From positions 8,404,820-8,468,819 of the forward strand of contig NW_004955472.1 in the NCBI RefSeq assembly GCF_000276665.1: a stretch of DNA of 64,000 bases, in the 5' to 3' direction. A program made the position numbers and the translations under genes. Below the pieces are notes generated by a model. That model saw nothing but the letters and a program-made list of their open reading frames with translations. It searched no databases and had not been told where the DNA came from. Below, piece after piece: positions 1-10,235 of this stretch (positions are counted from its first letter, which is position 1; each line of letters begins with the position of its first letter). Source of the DNA: Chinchilla lanigera. Lineage: Eukaryota > Chordata > Mammalia > Rodentia > Chinchillidae.

Positions 1-903
1 TTTTTAGATGCTATTGTGAAAGGTGTGGTTTCCCTAATTTCTCTCTCAGTCTGTTTGTTACTTGTGTACAGGAATGCTATTGACTTTTGAGTGTTAACTT
101 TGAATCCAGGTATGCTACTGAAATTGGTTATTAAATCCATGAGCCTTTTGGTGGAGTTTTTGGGGTCGTCTTTGTAGAGTATCATGTCTTCTGTGAATAA
201 TGACACTTTCACTTCTTCTTTTCCTACCCTTATTTTTTTTATTTCTCTCTCTTGTCTAATTGCTCTAGCTAATATTTTGAGAACTATATTGAATAGGAGT
301 GGTGACAGTGGACATCCTTGTCTTGTTTCTGATTTTAAAGTGAAAGCTTTCAATTTTTGACCATTTAGTATAATGTGAGCTGTTGGTTTATCATAGATGG
401 CTTTGGTAAGCTTGAGGTAAAGGCCATCTATTCCTTTTTTTCTGTAAGGTTTTCAACGTGAATGAGTGTTGGGCTTTATTGAAGGCTGTTTCTGTATCGA
501 TGGAGATGATCATGTGATTTTTGTCCTTGGCTCTATTGACATAGTGTATTACATTGATTGATTTGCATATATTGAACCATCCCTGCATTCCTGGTATGAA
601 TCCCACTTGGTCATGGTGTACAATCTTCTTGATGACTTGTTGAATTCTGTTTGCTAGTATTTTATTGAGAATTCTTGCATCTATATTCATTAGGGAGATT
701 GGCTTGTAGTTCTCTTTCTTGGTTGGGTCTTTCTCTGGTTTTGGCATCAGAATAATACTTGCCTCCAGGAATGAGTTGGGGACAATTCCTTCCCTTTCAA
801 TTTCATTAAAGAGTTTGAAAAGAATTGGTGTTAACTCTTCCCTAAATTGCTTGTAGAATTCAGCTGTGAATATATCAGGACCCAGGATTTCCTTCACTGG
901 CAA
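1..903 (-). pseudogene. L1 ORF2, reverse transcriptase domain, broken and catalytically altered
   Basis: The open stretch 903-391 (170 residues) is the fingers/palm start of the L1 reverse transcriptase, with [33 protein letters not shown] and block [12 protein letters not shown], which contains the first catalytic Asp. A one-base loss in an A run removes the in-frame link upstream at about 903-910, and another shift at a T run near 435-441 ends the frame. Past that shift the correct frame continues in 430-1, where block C, normally F-A-D-D, reads F-T-E-D (bases 197-186). A catalytic aspartate has become glutamate. The RT would be inactive even without the frameshifts. The C-terminal Cys-rich end lies outside the window. 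Confidence 0.93.
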
Positions 904-1416
904 GTTTTAATTACTTTCTCAATTTCACTGGCTGATATTGAGTTATTCAGGATTCTTATATCTTCTTCCTTCAGCTTTGGTAATTCATATGTATCTTGAA
1001 ATCTTTCCATTTCCTCTGTGTTTTCCATCCTATGAGAGTAAAGATTTTCAAAGTAGGTATTGATGATCTGAATTTCTTCAGGATCTGTAGTGATTTTGCC
1101 CCTTTCATTCTTTACTGCATGTATTTCAGGTTTTTCTTTCCTTTTGTTGATAAGATTGGCTAGGGGTTTATCTATTTTATTTATTCTTTCAAAGAACCAA
1201 CTCTTTGATTCATTAATTCTTTGTATTGTTTTTTATTCTCCATTGTGTTAATTTCTGCTCTGAGCTTTATAATTTCCTGCCTTCTTCAGGCTCTGGGTTT
1301 GACTTGCTGTTCTTTTTCTAGGAACTTGAGGTGCAGCCTAAGATTGTTTATTTGTGCTTGTTCTGTTTGCCTGAGGTGAGAGTTCACCACTGCAAATTTC
1401 CCTCTGAGGACTGTTT
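904..1416 (-). pseudogene. L1 ORF2 linker (Z-like) region, broken
   Basis: This stretch joins the endonuclease and reverse transcriptase parts of the same L1. Read on the minus strand it is Lys/Glu/Gln-rich and recognisable as the L1 linker (for example SWFFERINK-like and LANLINKRK-like stretches around 1215-1140), but it has stops in every frame, so it is scored as part of the dead ORF2. Confidence 0.8.
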
Positions 1417-2270
1417 TCATTGATCCCACAGGTTCCTATAGGTTATATCTCCATTTTCATTTGTTTGTAAATAGTATTTAATCTCTACTTTGATTTCATC
1501 TGTGGCCCATTGGTTGTTGAGGAGGATGTTATTTAATTTCCAACTGTTTTTGGAGTTTCTCTGTTTTCTTTTGTCATTAATTTCCAATTTCATTGCACTA
1601 TGGTCTGATAGTATACATGGGATAATTTCAATTCCTTTGTATTTACTTAAACATGTTCTATGTACCAGTATATAGTCTATTTTAGAGAACGTCCCATGTG
1701 CAGCTGAGAACAATGTGTATTCTGCTGCTCTTGGGTGGAACACTCTGTAAAGGTCTACTAAGTCCATATGTTCACACGTTTGGTTAAGTTCTGTTACTTC
1801 TTTCCCAATTTTTTGTCTAGTTGATCTATCTCTTTGTGACAGTGGTGTGTTAAAGTCCCCTGTTATGATTGTGTTGCTACTTATATCATTTTTCTTGTCT
1901 GTTAGAATTTGTCTTATATAGGTGTGTGCTCCTATATTTGGTGCCCAGATGTTTATGATTGTTATCTCTTCCTCTTGAAGCTTCCCCTTCACAAGTATGT
2001 AGTGACCTTCTTTATCTGTTTTGATTGTTCTTGGCTTGAAGTTCACTTTGTCTGCAAACGGAATAGCTCCACCCTCTTTTTTCTGGGTTCCTGTCGCATG
2101 GAGTATTGTTTTCCACTCTTTAATTTTCAGTGTTTGAATTTCCTTTTGAGTTAAATGTGTTTCTTCTATACAGCATATAGTTGGATTTTGTTTCCTAATC
2201 CACTCTTCAAGTCTGCTTCTTTTGCTGGTGCATTGAGACCATTTACGTTGATGGTTATAATGGCTATGTA
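1417..2270 (-). pseudogene. L1 ORF2, endonuclease domain and start of linker
   Basis: This is the N-terminal endonuclease domain of L1 ORF2, an APE-like nuclease that nicks target DNA at TTTT/A sites to prime reverse transcription. The longest open stretch is 2046-1417 (209 residues). It contains GDFNTP at about 1860-1845 and the SDHS motif at 1608-1597, two active-site signatures. Upstream, 2223-2047 stays open in the same frame and carries EETHL, which includes the metal-binding glutamate. A one-base loss in a run of A near 2218-2224 separates this from the first 15 or so codons (ITINVNGLN, about 2270-2230). The visible catalytic motifs are therefore kept although the frame is broken at the very start. 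Confidence 0.92.
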
Positions 2271-2327
2271 CTGGTTTATCTTTGTTATGCTCTTTTCCTG
2301 CTGTTGGATCCTCCTTTTTCCCTCTGT

Positions 2328-3208
2328 TTAATTGCTTGCTCTGCTTGGTGGTTCCTTTCTGTTGTTGTTCTTGAAGTTGCAGTCTGTTTTATCTTTTTCT
2401 AGTATATCTTTTTGTACTCTTTGTAGGATTGGCTTGGTGCTCATGAATTTCTTCAGTTGTTCTTTATCATGAAAATATTTTATTTCTCCATTAAGTTTGA
2501 AAGATAGTTTTGCAGGGTACATCAATCTGGGTTGGAAGTTGTTTTCTTTCAGTACCTGAAGTACTTCACTCCAAGCTCTTCTTGCCTTGATGGTTTGTGT
2601 TGAGAAGTCTGCCATGATTCTCATAGGCTTTCCTTTGTAGGTGATCTGTTTCTTTTCTCTAACAGCTTTTAATATTCTGAGCTTTTATTGAGTTTACAGG
2701 ATCTTGATCACTGTATGTCTGGGTGTAGATTTATTTTGGATATGATGTGTGATTCTTTGAATGTTATCTGGATGTTTGATTCTTTTACCATGCCTTGGAA
2801 ATTTTTTGCTATTATTTCTCCAAATAGTCTTTTTATATCATTTGTGTTGACACCTGCTGTTTCATTAAAACCTATTAATCTGACATTGTTTCTCTTTGCT
2901 TCATCTTGCAGTTGTTGAATTTTTATTTCCTGGTTCCTTGTTGTTTTTAGGAGATCCCTCCTTTCACATTCATTGGTGGCTATGCTGTCTTCGAAGTCTG
3001 AAAGTCTATCTTCAGCTTCATTCAGGTGGTTTTGCAAGCTTTCAATGGAATTTTTAATTTCCTGGATATCTGTTTGCATCTGTTTCATACCTTCTAGTTC
3101 TTTTCTATATTGTTCCCTGAAGCTTTCATTGAGTTGCCTATGCTCTTCTATTTTCTTGTCTATGTCATCTTTGGATATGTTGAACATTTCTCTCATTATT
3201 ATTGTCAT
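2328..3208 (-). pseudogene. L1 ORF1 (RNA-binding chaperone), frameshifted
   Basis: Two open pieces make up most of an L1 ORF1. The upstream piece (3208-2708, 166 residues) has a heptad-rich coiled coil of Glu, Lys, Leu and Gln at residues 15-110, the trimerisation segment, followed by the start of the RRM-like domain (residues about 108-150, with NNVRLIGF). The downstream piece (2624-2328, 98 residues) matches the C-terminal domain, with ARRAWSEVL, NFQPRLMYPAKLSF and the Lys/Asp-rich strand after it. Between them (2707-2625) the frame is lost by at least one indel; the lower frame can be read a little further upstream as AVREKKQITYKGKP. ORF1 protein normally binds L1 RNA and acts as a nucleic-acid chaperone with ORF2 protein. 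The true start may be further upstream, since 3340-3209 is also largely open. Confidence 0.9.
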
Positions 3209-3345
3209 TTATTTTCTCACCTGAGACGTTTTTTTGGATCTGATATCTTCTTTGGCCTGACGGAGTTATTTCTTTACTTCAGTTTGCTATCATTTCAGAA
3301 ATGTCAGGTGTCTCACTTCCAGGCCCTTCTGCGTTGATGCCTCCT

Positions 3346-3690
3346 GGACTTGTTTTGTGTAGTGTGGAGGCATGGGGTTGCATTGTGTTCCTTCGTTTTG
3401 TCACTTTTGAAGAACCAGAGACTCCCTGTAGTGCAGTCTCACTGTCCTAATTGTGAGTGGCAGGGCGAAAGCCTGAAGATCCCCAGTGCTTAATGTAGCT
3501 CCTGTACTGGTGAGTGGTGGCAGCCCAGCATGGGCCGACACACTATGTGCGTGCCGGGTAGCCACCGAGGCCCCAGAGGGTGCCTGAGGCTTTGCCTGCC
3601 TTGCACGCTGGTCAGGGAGGCAGAGCCCAGACTCACCGGGCATCCCGAAGATTTCCGCGTGTTCTGTTTTTGAGTTTTAAGGCCACATGC
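3346..3690 (-). promoter_or_regulatory. L1 5'UTR / internal promoter region, CpG-containing
   Basis: This is the part of the LINE-1 upstream of ORF1. It stands out by base composition: 3480-3665 is GC-rich with many CpG pairs in a window that is otherwise CpG-poor. L1 5'UTRs carry an internal Pol II promoter and are usually methylated targets of silencing. A chance 80-codon frame (3643-3401) is open here and has no recognisable protein. Promoter activity is inferred from position and composition only. Confidence 0.65.
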
Positions 3691-5049
3691 TCACTTTTAA
3701 AACAGCTTTATGGGAGAAAGGAACAGTTGCCAGGCACTGAGCACACAATTACTGGTCTAGAATGTTACATAGTTGGGCTCATTCAGCAGCTAAAAGGACA
3801 ATGTATAGATATTTAATAAGAATATCGCCTTTAGAACACAAAAATTAATCTAAAGTAAGACAGGTTGCTAACTGGAAGAAACCAAATTCTTTAAATACTT
3901 TCTTTAAATTCAGTGATGTAAATGTGGAGTCATTTGCTTTGGAGAATAAGTATAAACTTACAATATTAATAATTATCCTCCTTCAGCTTTTGAAATTATT
4001 TGTACCTTTGAGCACTTAGTGTCATGAAAGATGCTTGCCCAAAAGCCAAAAACGTTGATAGAATTGTAACAATTGACTAGGCTCTACCATATAAATAGAT
4101 TATACAATTGCATGGGTGAAATAATTAAGCTGATGTCCTCTATCTAAGTGTGTGCATTTTGTGTCTATGTGTGTACAAGTGCATGGAGGCAAGGGAGATT
4201 GATTAGTGTTAAAAAGAATATCTTTGGTTCAGTGATTTCCAGAGAAGTTCAGAGAAGAATGCTTTTCATATCAATATTACTGAAGAGAAATAATCTCTCT
4301 TAACAAATGTGAGAGTAGTATAAAATCTCTCCTATAACAATGTAATGTTACAGAAATTAGGGACAAAAACTTTGGAAAATTAGAAAAACATAAATAGAGA
4401 AATGTGCTGAGTAATGAGTCTAGTCTATTTTTTCACACAGAGAAAGTGGGAACTCTCTATACTTAGAATTAATAGACCATACATGAGAAAGTATGTGCAC
4501 ATGTGTGTGCTTCCACACACACATTATTAGCTTTGTTGTGTACAGACTCAAATTTTCAGGGGTTTAAAATGTAAATACTTACATTTTCATTCATAGGTCT
4601 GCAGATTGGCTCATCTCTCTTTATCTCTGATCATCTGTCTTCACTGCATCATCTTCTGATTCTTGAGCTCAGGATCACAGATCAGTCCCGATTTGATCTA
4701 CACTGACCGTACTGTTCCCAAGGCCAAAGACGGAACACAAGACACCAGAATATTATGCAGCTTCATACAAATGTCCTGTTTGGATGAGGCGTGCATGTCT
4801 GCCACACTCTTCTTCAAAGAAAGTTACAAAGTTAGGCCTGAAAATGACATTGGAAAGGATACTTTTAACTCTGACATGTGGCTGCACTGATGGCAAACAG
4901 GTCTAATGCCTTCTCAGGGAGTGAACCATTAACCAGAGAGATGGAGGATTATAACATAATTTGCTACAGATAATATGTTCTGTGTATAACTTTTTAGTAA
5001 AGTGGGACTTTAGTTATCATAGTAACTGATTTGCTTTTTTAATGCATGT
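3691..5049. other. Intergenic DNA, nothing recognised
   Basis: AT-rich single-copy-looking DNA. Open frames are all under 80 codons with no domain. Short CA/GT-rich patches occur near 4150-4180 and 4500-4525. I see no exon, promoter or repeat that I can name. Confidence 0.6.
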
Positions 5050-5835
5050 AGATTTACTTATTTATTTATCCAGCTTCACTGAGATCTGATTAATAAACAC
5101 AAATTCCATAATATTTTAACTGCATAATGTAATTTGATATAACTATGCATTCTGGAATTAATACCAAAATCATGCTAAATAATGTATCTCACCTCACGTG
5201 GTTACCTTTTCGTGTGAACACTTAAGATATATTCCTTTAGCAGATTTCAAGTATGGGATGTATCATTATAAAATATATTCACCAGGCTGTCTCCTGTGCC
5301 TTAAATCTACAAAATGTATTCATCTTGTAATTGAAGGTTTGTTCCTTTTGGCCAACATCTCCGCATTTCTCCCATCCTCCAGCTCCTGGTAATTACAATT
5401 CTTGTCGCTTTTTTATGAGTTTGAGTTGTCTGTTTATTTTACTTTCTTCCATGTACCCATATTGTCACAAATGTGAAGATTTCCCTTTTAAGTGCTGAAT
5501 AGTGGAATATTTATATCCTGCATATTGTAAACAATGTGGCAATGTACATGGTACTGCAATATCTCTTTGACATGCTGGTATTGTTTCCTTTGGATATAAA
5601 ACTGGAAGAGGGATTGGTAGATCATAAAGTAGCTGTTTTTAATTTCACCACTTTGTGTAATGAGTATACACATTTTCAGCTCCACCAACAGTGTACCACA
5701 TTTTCTATTTCTCCACATTTATTGTTAATGGCAGTTATCATCAGACCTTTTTATAATAATAGCCTTCATAACAGGTGTGAGGTAATAGTGGATTTTTAAA
5801 TTTTCCTGAACATTAATGATGTTAAATGTTTTTCT
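5050..5835 (-). mobile_element. L1M-type LINE 3' region, antisense
   Basis: On the plus strand this reads as the reverse complement of an old mammalian L1M 3' end. Landmarks in order are a Pol II-like 3' terminus with CAGCTTCACTGAGATCTGAT, the CTCACCTCACGTGGTTACCT block, the GGATTGGTAGATCATAAAGT block (5610-5635), CTCCACCAACAGTGTACCAC (5681-5700) and AATAGCCTTCATAACAGGTG (5758-5777). All are diverged. No coding capacity remains. Confidence 0.85.
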
Positions 5836-5972
5836 CTTAGACCTTGTATTCAGGGGTTGGAAGGGAAATAATTTAATACAGGACACATAACTTATAGGTT
5901 TATTTTATAATAGTCACCCAAAGAGTAAAGTACAAAAGAGTGCAAGAAATCTATCCACACACTAAAGCCCAA

Positions 5973-6100
5973 AGAATCCACCTGAGGGCCTGGATGCCAC
6001 AGCAATGTCCTGCATGAGTCTAGCTGAAGTCCTAGAGCCCATGACAATGCTCCCCATGGGCCCAACTGGAGGCCTGGAGCCCACAGCAATGTCCCTTGCA
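5973..6100 (-). repeat. Tandem triplication (3 x ~43 bp) inside LTR-X copy 1
   Basis: Three successive units share a CAATGTCC/CAATGCTCC end and a GGCCTGGA/GTCCTAGA centre. Copy 2 keeps three units (about 7691-7820); copy 3 has two (about 31561-31653). Confidence 0.7.
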
Positions 6101-6212
6101 GGCCTGTTTCATGGATCCATGCTGGGAAAGCCCCAAGGTCAGTGGTGGAAGCTAGAAAGTCTGTGCCAGTGGATGAAGGATCTGTGCTAGCAGGCTGAGG
6201 GATCTACACTGG

Positions 6213-6580
6213 AGATCCAGGAGGCATCCAGGAAGTGGATGCTCATAGTAAGGACCAGAGCTCCCCCAAAAAGTACCACCATCATCCTCAGTGATAATGA
6301 GGTCCTGAGCTCCTCTGATGATGATAACAGCCGAGTTCATGTCAGGAAAGCCAGCCTCACAAACTTCTCCAGGACGTCAAACTGTGCACTATCTTCCCCT
6401 CTGGAGCCAGGAAGTGATGCTCAAAGTGAGGACCAGAGCTCCCCCAAAGTGAATGATAGCCATCCTCAGCAAGAACAAGGTTCTGAGCTCCTTCAACAAT
6501 GAGAACAGCCAAGTTCATATCAGGAAAGCTAGCATGACAAGCTCCTCCAGGAGAACCAACAGCACCATACCTCTTCCTCC
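6213..6580 (-). repeat. Tandem duplication (2 x ~180 bp) inside LTR-X copy 1
   Basis: Both units share GACCAGAGCTCCCCCAAA, then a CATCCTCAG block, a CTGAGCTCCT block, a GTTCATxTCAGGAAAGC block and a CTCCAGGA block in the same order. The units differ at many single bases, so the duplication is old. LTR-X copy 3 has only one unit. Confidence 0.8.
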
Positions 6581-6715
6581 CCAGTTCTCCTTTTATGCTG
6601 TTGGCAACAATCCTCAGGTTGGCCCTCCACACCCAGCACCATACTGATTCAGTTCAGCTGAGTGTTCCCAGTTGACCACCAGCGGTCAGTCCACCACAGC
6701 TGTCAATGGCCTATT

Positions 6716-7117
6716 TCATGTGTTCATCAGAAAAGTGTGTGCAGGTCATTTGCTCATTTTTTAAATAAGGCTTTAGGGCAGTGCCCCAAAATACCCCAGT
6801 TGATGTGCCTTCACCCAATCACTAAGAGTTAAGCTGTGTGCCGGCATGTACTCACAGACACATGCTGGCACGTACTCACAAACCATTTGCATATGCTTGC
6901 ACTTACTGTCTAGAGGCAGATGTGAGGATTGGTTGCAGAAGAATGAATTTGGAGGATAAAGAACGCAGAGCGCTGTGAGCGCCTATGCACCATGTGGAAG
7001 GAGGCTACAAGCGAGGAATCCTAAAGTGCCAAGAAGTGGTTAATAGGATGTGCAGCCATTGTTGACTTTCCAACCTTAGTTGTAAGTGTCTTTTTTTCTT
7101 CTCTGCTTTCCTTGCTG
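6716..7117. other. Spacer between LTR-X copy 1 and the MaLR LTR, with a 24-bp tandem repeat
   Basis: No gene is seen. At 6840-6863 and 6864-6887 a 24-bp unit is repeated (GCCGGCATGTACTCACAGAC and GCTGGCACGTACTCACAAAC starts), with a weak third unit after it at about 6895. Confidence 0.6.
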
Positions 7118-7552
7118 ATTGCTATTGCTTGTATATAGATATCCTTCCACAAAGCCTCATGTGATTGTAGGTGGGGCTTTCCAGAAGCAGCTGGATCTAG
7201 GGTGTGTGTGTGATGCTGGGACTGAGGATATGATGCTGGGATTGATTCATGGTGCAGTACTATCATTAAGGGTGTGCATGCTACCTGCCCTAAGGCAGAT
7301 AGCTTGGATGTAATATAAGGAACAGAAACAGGCTTGTGGTCTGTTGTTTGCTGCTTGCTGCTTTGCTGCCTTTCTGCCTCCTGCCTGCCAAGGACTGCTT
7401 CTCCTCGGGGATACCCCTCTGCCATGTCACCCTGCCTTAGAGCCAGTCGACTGTGGACTGAAACCTCTACACACTGGAAGCCAAATAATCTTTTCTTTCT
7501 TTAATTTTGGGTTTTGGGTATTTTGTCTCAACAATGAAAAAAGTAACTTTTG
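7118..7552 (+). mobile_element. MaLR-type solo LTR (copy 1)
   Basis: This belongs to the commonest LTR family in the window. In LTR order it has GCTTGTATATAGATATCC near the start, a TCATGTGATTGTAGGTGGGG block, a GAAACCTCTACACACTGGAA block, an AATAAT/AATAAA-like poly-A signal and the end block GGGTATTTTGTCTCAAC. The layout resembles mammalian apparent LTR retrotransposons (ERVL-MaLR, the MST/MT/ORR1 group). It contains the longest part of chance frames at 7021-7425 and 7344-7616, which I do not treat as genes. Confidence 0.8.
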
Positions 7553-7569
7553 CTGCTGGTTTTGGGGGA

Positions 7570-8490
7570 TATTGTGCAAGGGGGAACAATATGTAATCAG
7601 GACACATATTTCATAGGATTATTTATAAAGTCACCCAGAGAATGATATACAAGAAAATGGAAGAAATCTGTCCACACACTACAGACTCAAGAATCCAGCT
7701 GAGGGCCTGGATCCCACCATAATGTCCTGCATGAGTCCTGCTGAAGACCTAGAGGTCTTCATAACAATGCCTCCCACAAATCCAACTCGAGGTCCAGAGC
7801 CCATGACAATCTCTCATGCAGTCCTGTTGCATGGATTTGCTCTGGGAAGGTGCAAAGGTCAGTGGTGGGATCTAGTAAGTCCGTGCTAGCTGCATGAAGG
7901 ATCTGTGTTAGCAGGCCTGAGGGATCTGCACTGGAGCCAGGAAGTAACATGCAAAAGAAGAACCAGAGCTCCCCCAAAAGGTGCCACACCCATCCTCAGC
8001 AACAGTGAAGTCCCGAGCTCCTCTGATGGTCAGGAAAGCTGAGTTCCCATCAGGAAATCTTATGTGACAAGCTTCTTCAAGAGACTGAGCTGCGCACTTT
8101 CTTCCCCTCCGGAGCCAGGAAGCGATGTTCAGAGTGAGGACCAGAGCTCCCCCAAAGACATTCTCAGTGACGACAAGGTCCCGAGCTCCTTAGAGGATGA
8201 AAACAGCCAAGTTCATTAGGAAAGCCAGCATGACAAGCTTCTCCAAGGAAACCAACAGCTCCTAACAGCTTCTCTCTTCTTCTAACAGGCTCCCAACAAC
8301 TTTTATCAGCTCCCAACAGCCTTCCTCTGCTCCCAACAGCCTAACTTCTTCTTCTCCGGTTCTGCCTCTTATGCTGTTGGTAACAGTCCTCAGGTGGGCT
8401 GCCCACACTCAGCACCATGCTTACTCAGTTTAGCTGAGTGTTACAAATTGACCACCAGTTGTCAATCTATTGTAGTAACTAAGACACTGA
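7570..8490 (-). mobile_element. LTR-X copy 2
   Basis: Homologous to 5836-6715 along its whole length and in the same orientation. It keeps the three ~43-bp units (about 7691-7820) and two ~180-bp units (about 7931-8108 and 8109-8263). It also has a local expansion at about 8263-8350 where GCTCCCAACAGC-like words recur, absent from copy 1. The AATAAA-type signal is decayed. Its plus-strand right end is CTAAGACAC-like, whereas copy 1 ends differently, so one boundary is uncertain. Confidence 0.65.
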
Positions 8491-10047
8491 TCCTCTCACT
8501 TTTCTGGAGGAAAGAGACAGAAGTGAACCTCCTGTGTCGCATCCTGTACAGCTGAGGATCTGGGTGATGTTTAATGCATTATTACTTTCTCTGTGAGATG
8601 GCTTACTTGGCGCTGAACTGTGCCAACACTTACTGTTACTTCTACCAGCTTTAATGTTTTTATTGATAGATATTTTGCTGCAATAGTGTACTGCAACATT
8701 TTGCTGGATTTCTGGAGTCCCACAACAGTTTCTCCATTCATTAATATTTGTCAAAATTGGTGCACTATGGAGAAATGATGGTAGAAAATACCCAATCAGC
8801 CACATTGCTGGCCACTCTTTGGTTTTTCTTATAAATTTCCAACAAAGAGTTTGTCATAAATATAGTTATAGTTTGATGACTTTAGTAAATACAGTAAATT
8901 TATGTGCTCAGACTAATGGTCTTAAGTCCATTAAAAAAATTTGTCTTAACAATACTCTGGATATATAGAGATTTTAAAAAGAAGAAAATAACTTTCAATA
9001 AATTATGGTTTTCAGCTGAAATTTTATAATACTGAAATCATATACTGCTACAGAATTTATTCATGTAAAATGTAGGAATTTTATACAAATTTCTGAGGAA
9101 TAATTTTATTGTACTACCAGGGAATTTTTTGCTCTTAAAATAAGGAAATTATAAGGGGCAGGCTGAGAAGTTTGGATATCAAATGCATTATTAAGTATTC
9201 AGATGAATACTGAAAAGGAAAACAAAGTTAGGCTAGCAGTAAAACATAAGTTCAATAATTTTACATCATTTTTGAAACCACTACAAAGAAAAACCTGGGA
9301 CAAAGCTGTCTAACATTTCCATATTAAAAAGTAGAATTTTGTTCCTATGAAATTTCTACTTTTCTTGGGTCAGTGATGTGCCTCTGGTGCCTACAGTATC
9401 TCTTTCACAGTTTAATAGTGTGAATCTCCCTATGCACTGTCTGGCCTTTCCTGACAGTTTCAAGAGTGATACGGAATTCTTTGAGGGTGACAGCCATGGA
9501 GGTAATAACTGAAGGCAGCAGGAAGGAGTAGAGGAGGCATGCAGGGAAGAAATTCTGTAGATAATCAAGTGGACATGTAAGACATACTATGACTTCTGGG
9601 GAAACCACAAAATGAGATTTGCAAAACTATTTTGACAGCAAAGTATAAAGATAATTATAGAATGTTTACTTAATATGCTGTTCTATATATTGGCTTGCAT
9701 TTGACAATATTATATCAAAACATATATTAAAATTGTGAACCAATGAAAGCATAGGCATGTGAGGTGACTATTTCTCTCTGCAGCTCTGCAGTTCATCTGA
9801 TTTCCCTTCCCTTTAATCACTTTTTGGGTATAGCAGACCCACTAAAGTTGTATTACTTTTATTTCTTTGAAAAAATTCTTTATTTGGCTACTCTTTGAAA
9901 GGTTATTTTGACAGTACAAAGTTGTATTTCACCAGCATTTTTATTTATGCTCCCAAAGCTGATGTTTCATTATCTCTTGGTTTCAATAGTTTAACACAAG
10001 AAGTCAGCTATTATTTAGATTGTTTTACATAGTGTGTCCTTTCCCCC
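8491..10047. other. Intergenic DNA; possible ancient coding remnant at 8479-8805
   Basis: Mostly AT-rich DNA without recognisable repeats. A minus-strand frame at 8805-8479 (108 residues) contains SCTGCDTGGS, faintly like the GCDTT motif of some transposon-related proteins, but nothing else supports it. Nothing further can be supported. Confidence 0.4.
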
Positions 10048-10235
10048 TCAAGGATTTTTGTTTGTTTGTTTCTGTTTTTGAGACAGGCTGTTAAACCTAT
10101 TAGTTGCTGTCACTCACACCCAGGGTGGGTCTTCATCTTCAGTAAATCCCTCAGCTACACCCTAAATCAGGCTGATTCAATTTAGTTGGGTGTTCTGTAC
10201 TCAAGTTGACACAGTTAGTTAACTATCACAATATC
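10048..10235 (-). mobile_element. B1 head fragment next to an LTR-end fragment
   Basis: 10060-10090 (TTTTTGAGACAGG) is the T-tail and 3' start of a B1 SINE read on the complement, but the body is missing. It runs at once into a GGCTGATTCAATTTAGTTGG block and AAGTTGACACAGTTAGTTAA, which resemble the ends of the LTR-X and MaLR LTRs seen elsewhere here. It is probably two truncated elements juxtaposed. Confidence 0.5.

Larger units (their letters stand above)
1..3690 (-). mobile_element. LINE-1 retrotransposon, 5' part, degenerate
   Basis: A LINE-1 runs right to left and leaves the window at base 1, so its 3' third is not seen. In element order it holds a CpG-containing 5'UTR (about 3690-3346), an ORF1 region (about 3345-2328), a short inter-ORF spacer, and ORF2 from about 2270 to the window edge with endonuclease, linker and reverse transcriptase. 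The reading frames are interrupted by several one-base shifts and the RT active site is changed, so this copy cannot retrotranspose. Having a 5'UTR at all means it was close to full length when inserted; most L1 copies are 5'-truncated. The exact 5' boundary near 3660-3700 is uncertain because I see no clear target-site duplication. Confidence 0.95.
5836..6715 (-). mobile_element. LTR-X copy 1: solo LTR of an endogenous retrovirus-like element
   Basis: This is the first of three related sequences in the window (others 7570-8490 and 31155-31745). Read on the minus strand it has a TATA-like CATAAAAGGAG (complement of 6589-6599), a long body, and near its end an AATAAA-type signal (complement around 5898-5905), the layout of an LTR. 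Two internal repeats stand out: a unit of about 180 bp present twice (about 6213-6400 and 6401-6580) and a unit of about 43 bp present three times (about 5973-6100). Open frames of 60-90 codons on both strands reflect the repeats, not protein. I do not recognise the family by name; assignment to LTRs rests on layout and repetition. Confidence 0.65.

Noticed and set aside
5973..6100. Possible CRISPR-like array (regular ~43-bp units)
   Set aside because: Eukaryotic context, units are contiguous with no unique spacers, and the same units occur in other LTR copies.
6357..6632. 91-codon minus frame with repeated motifs
   Set aside because: The repeated motif is the 180-bp LTR-X unit, not a protein repeat.
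5836..8490. Complete provirus with two LTRs
   Set aside because: No gag, pol or env-like sequence lies between the copies; the interval is too short and holds an unrelated LTR.
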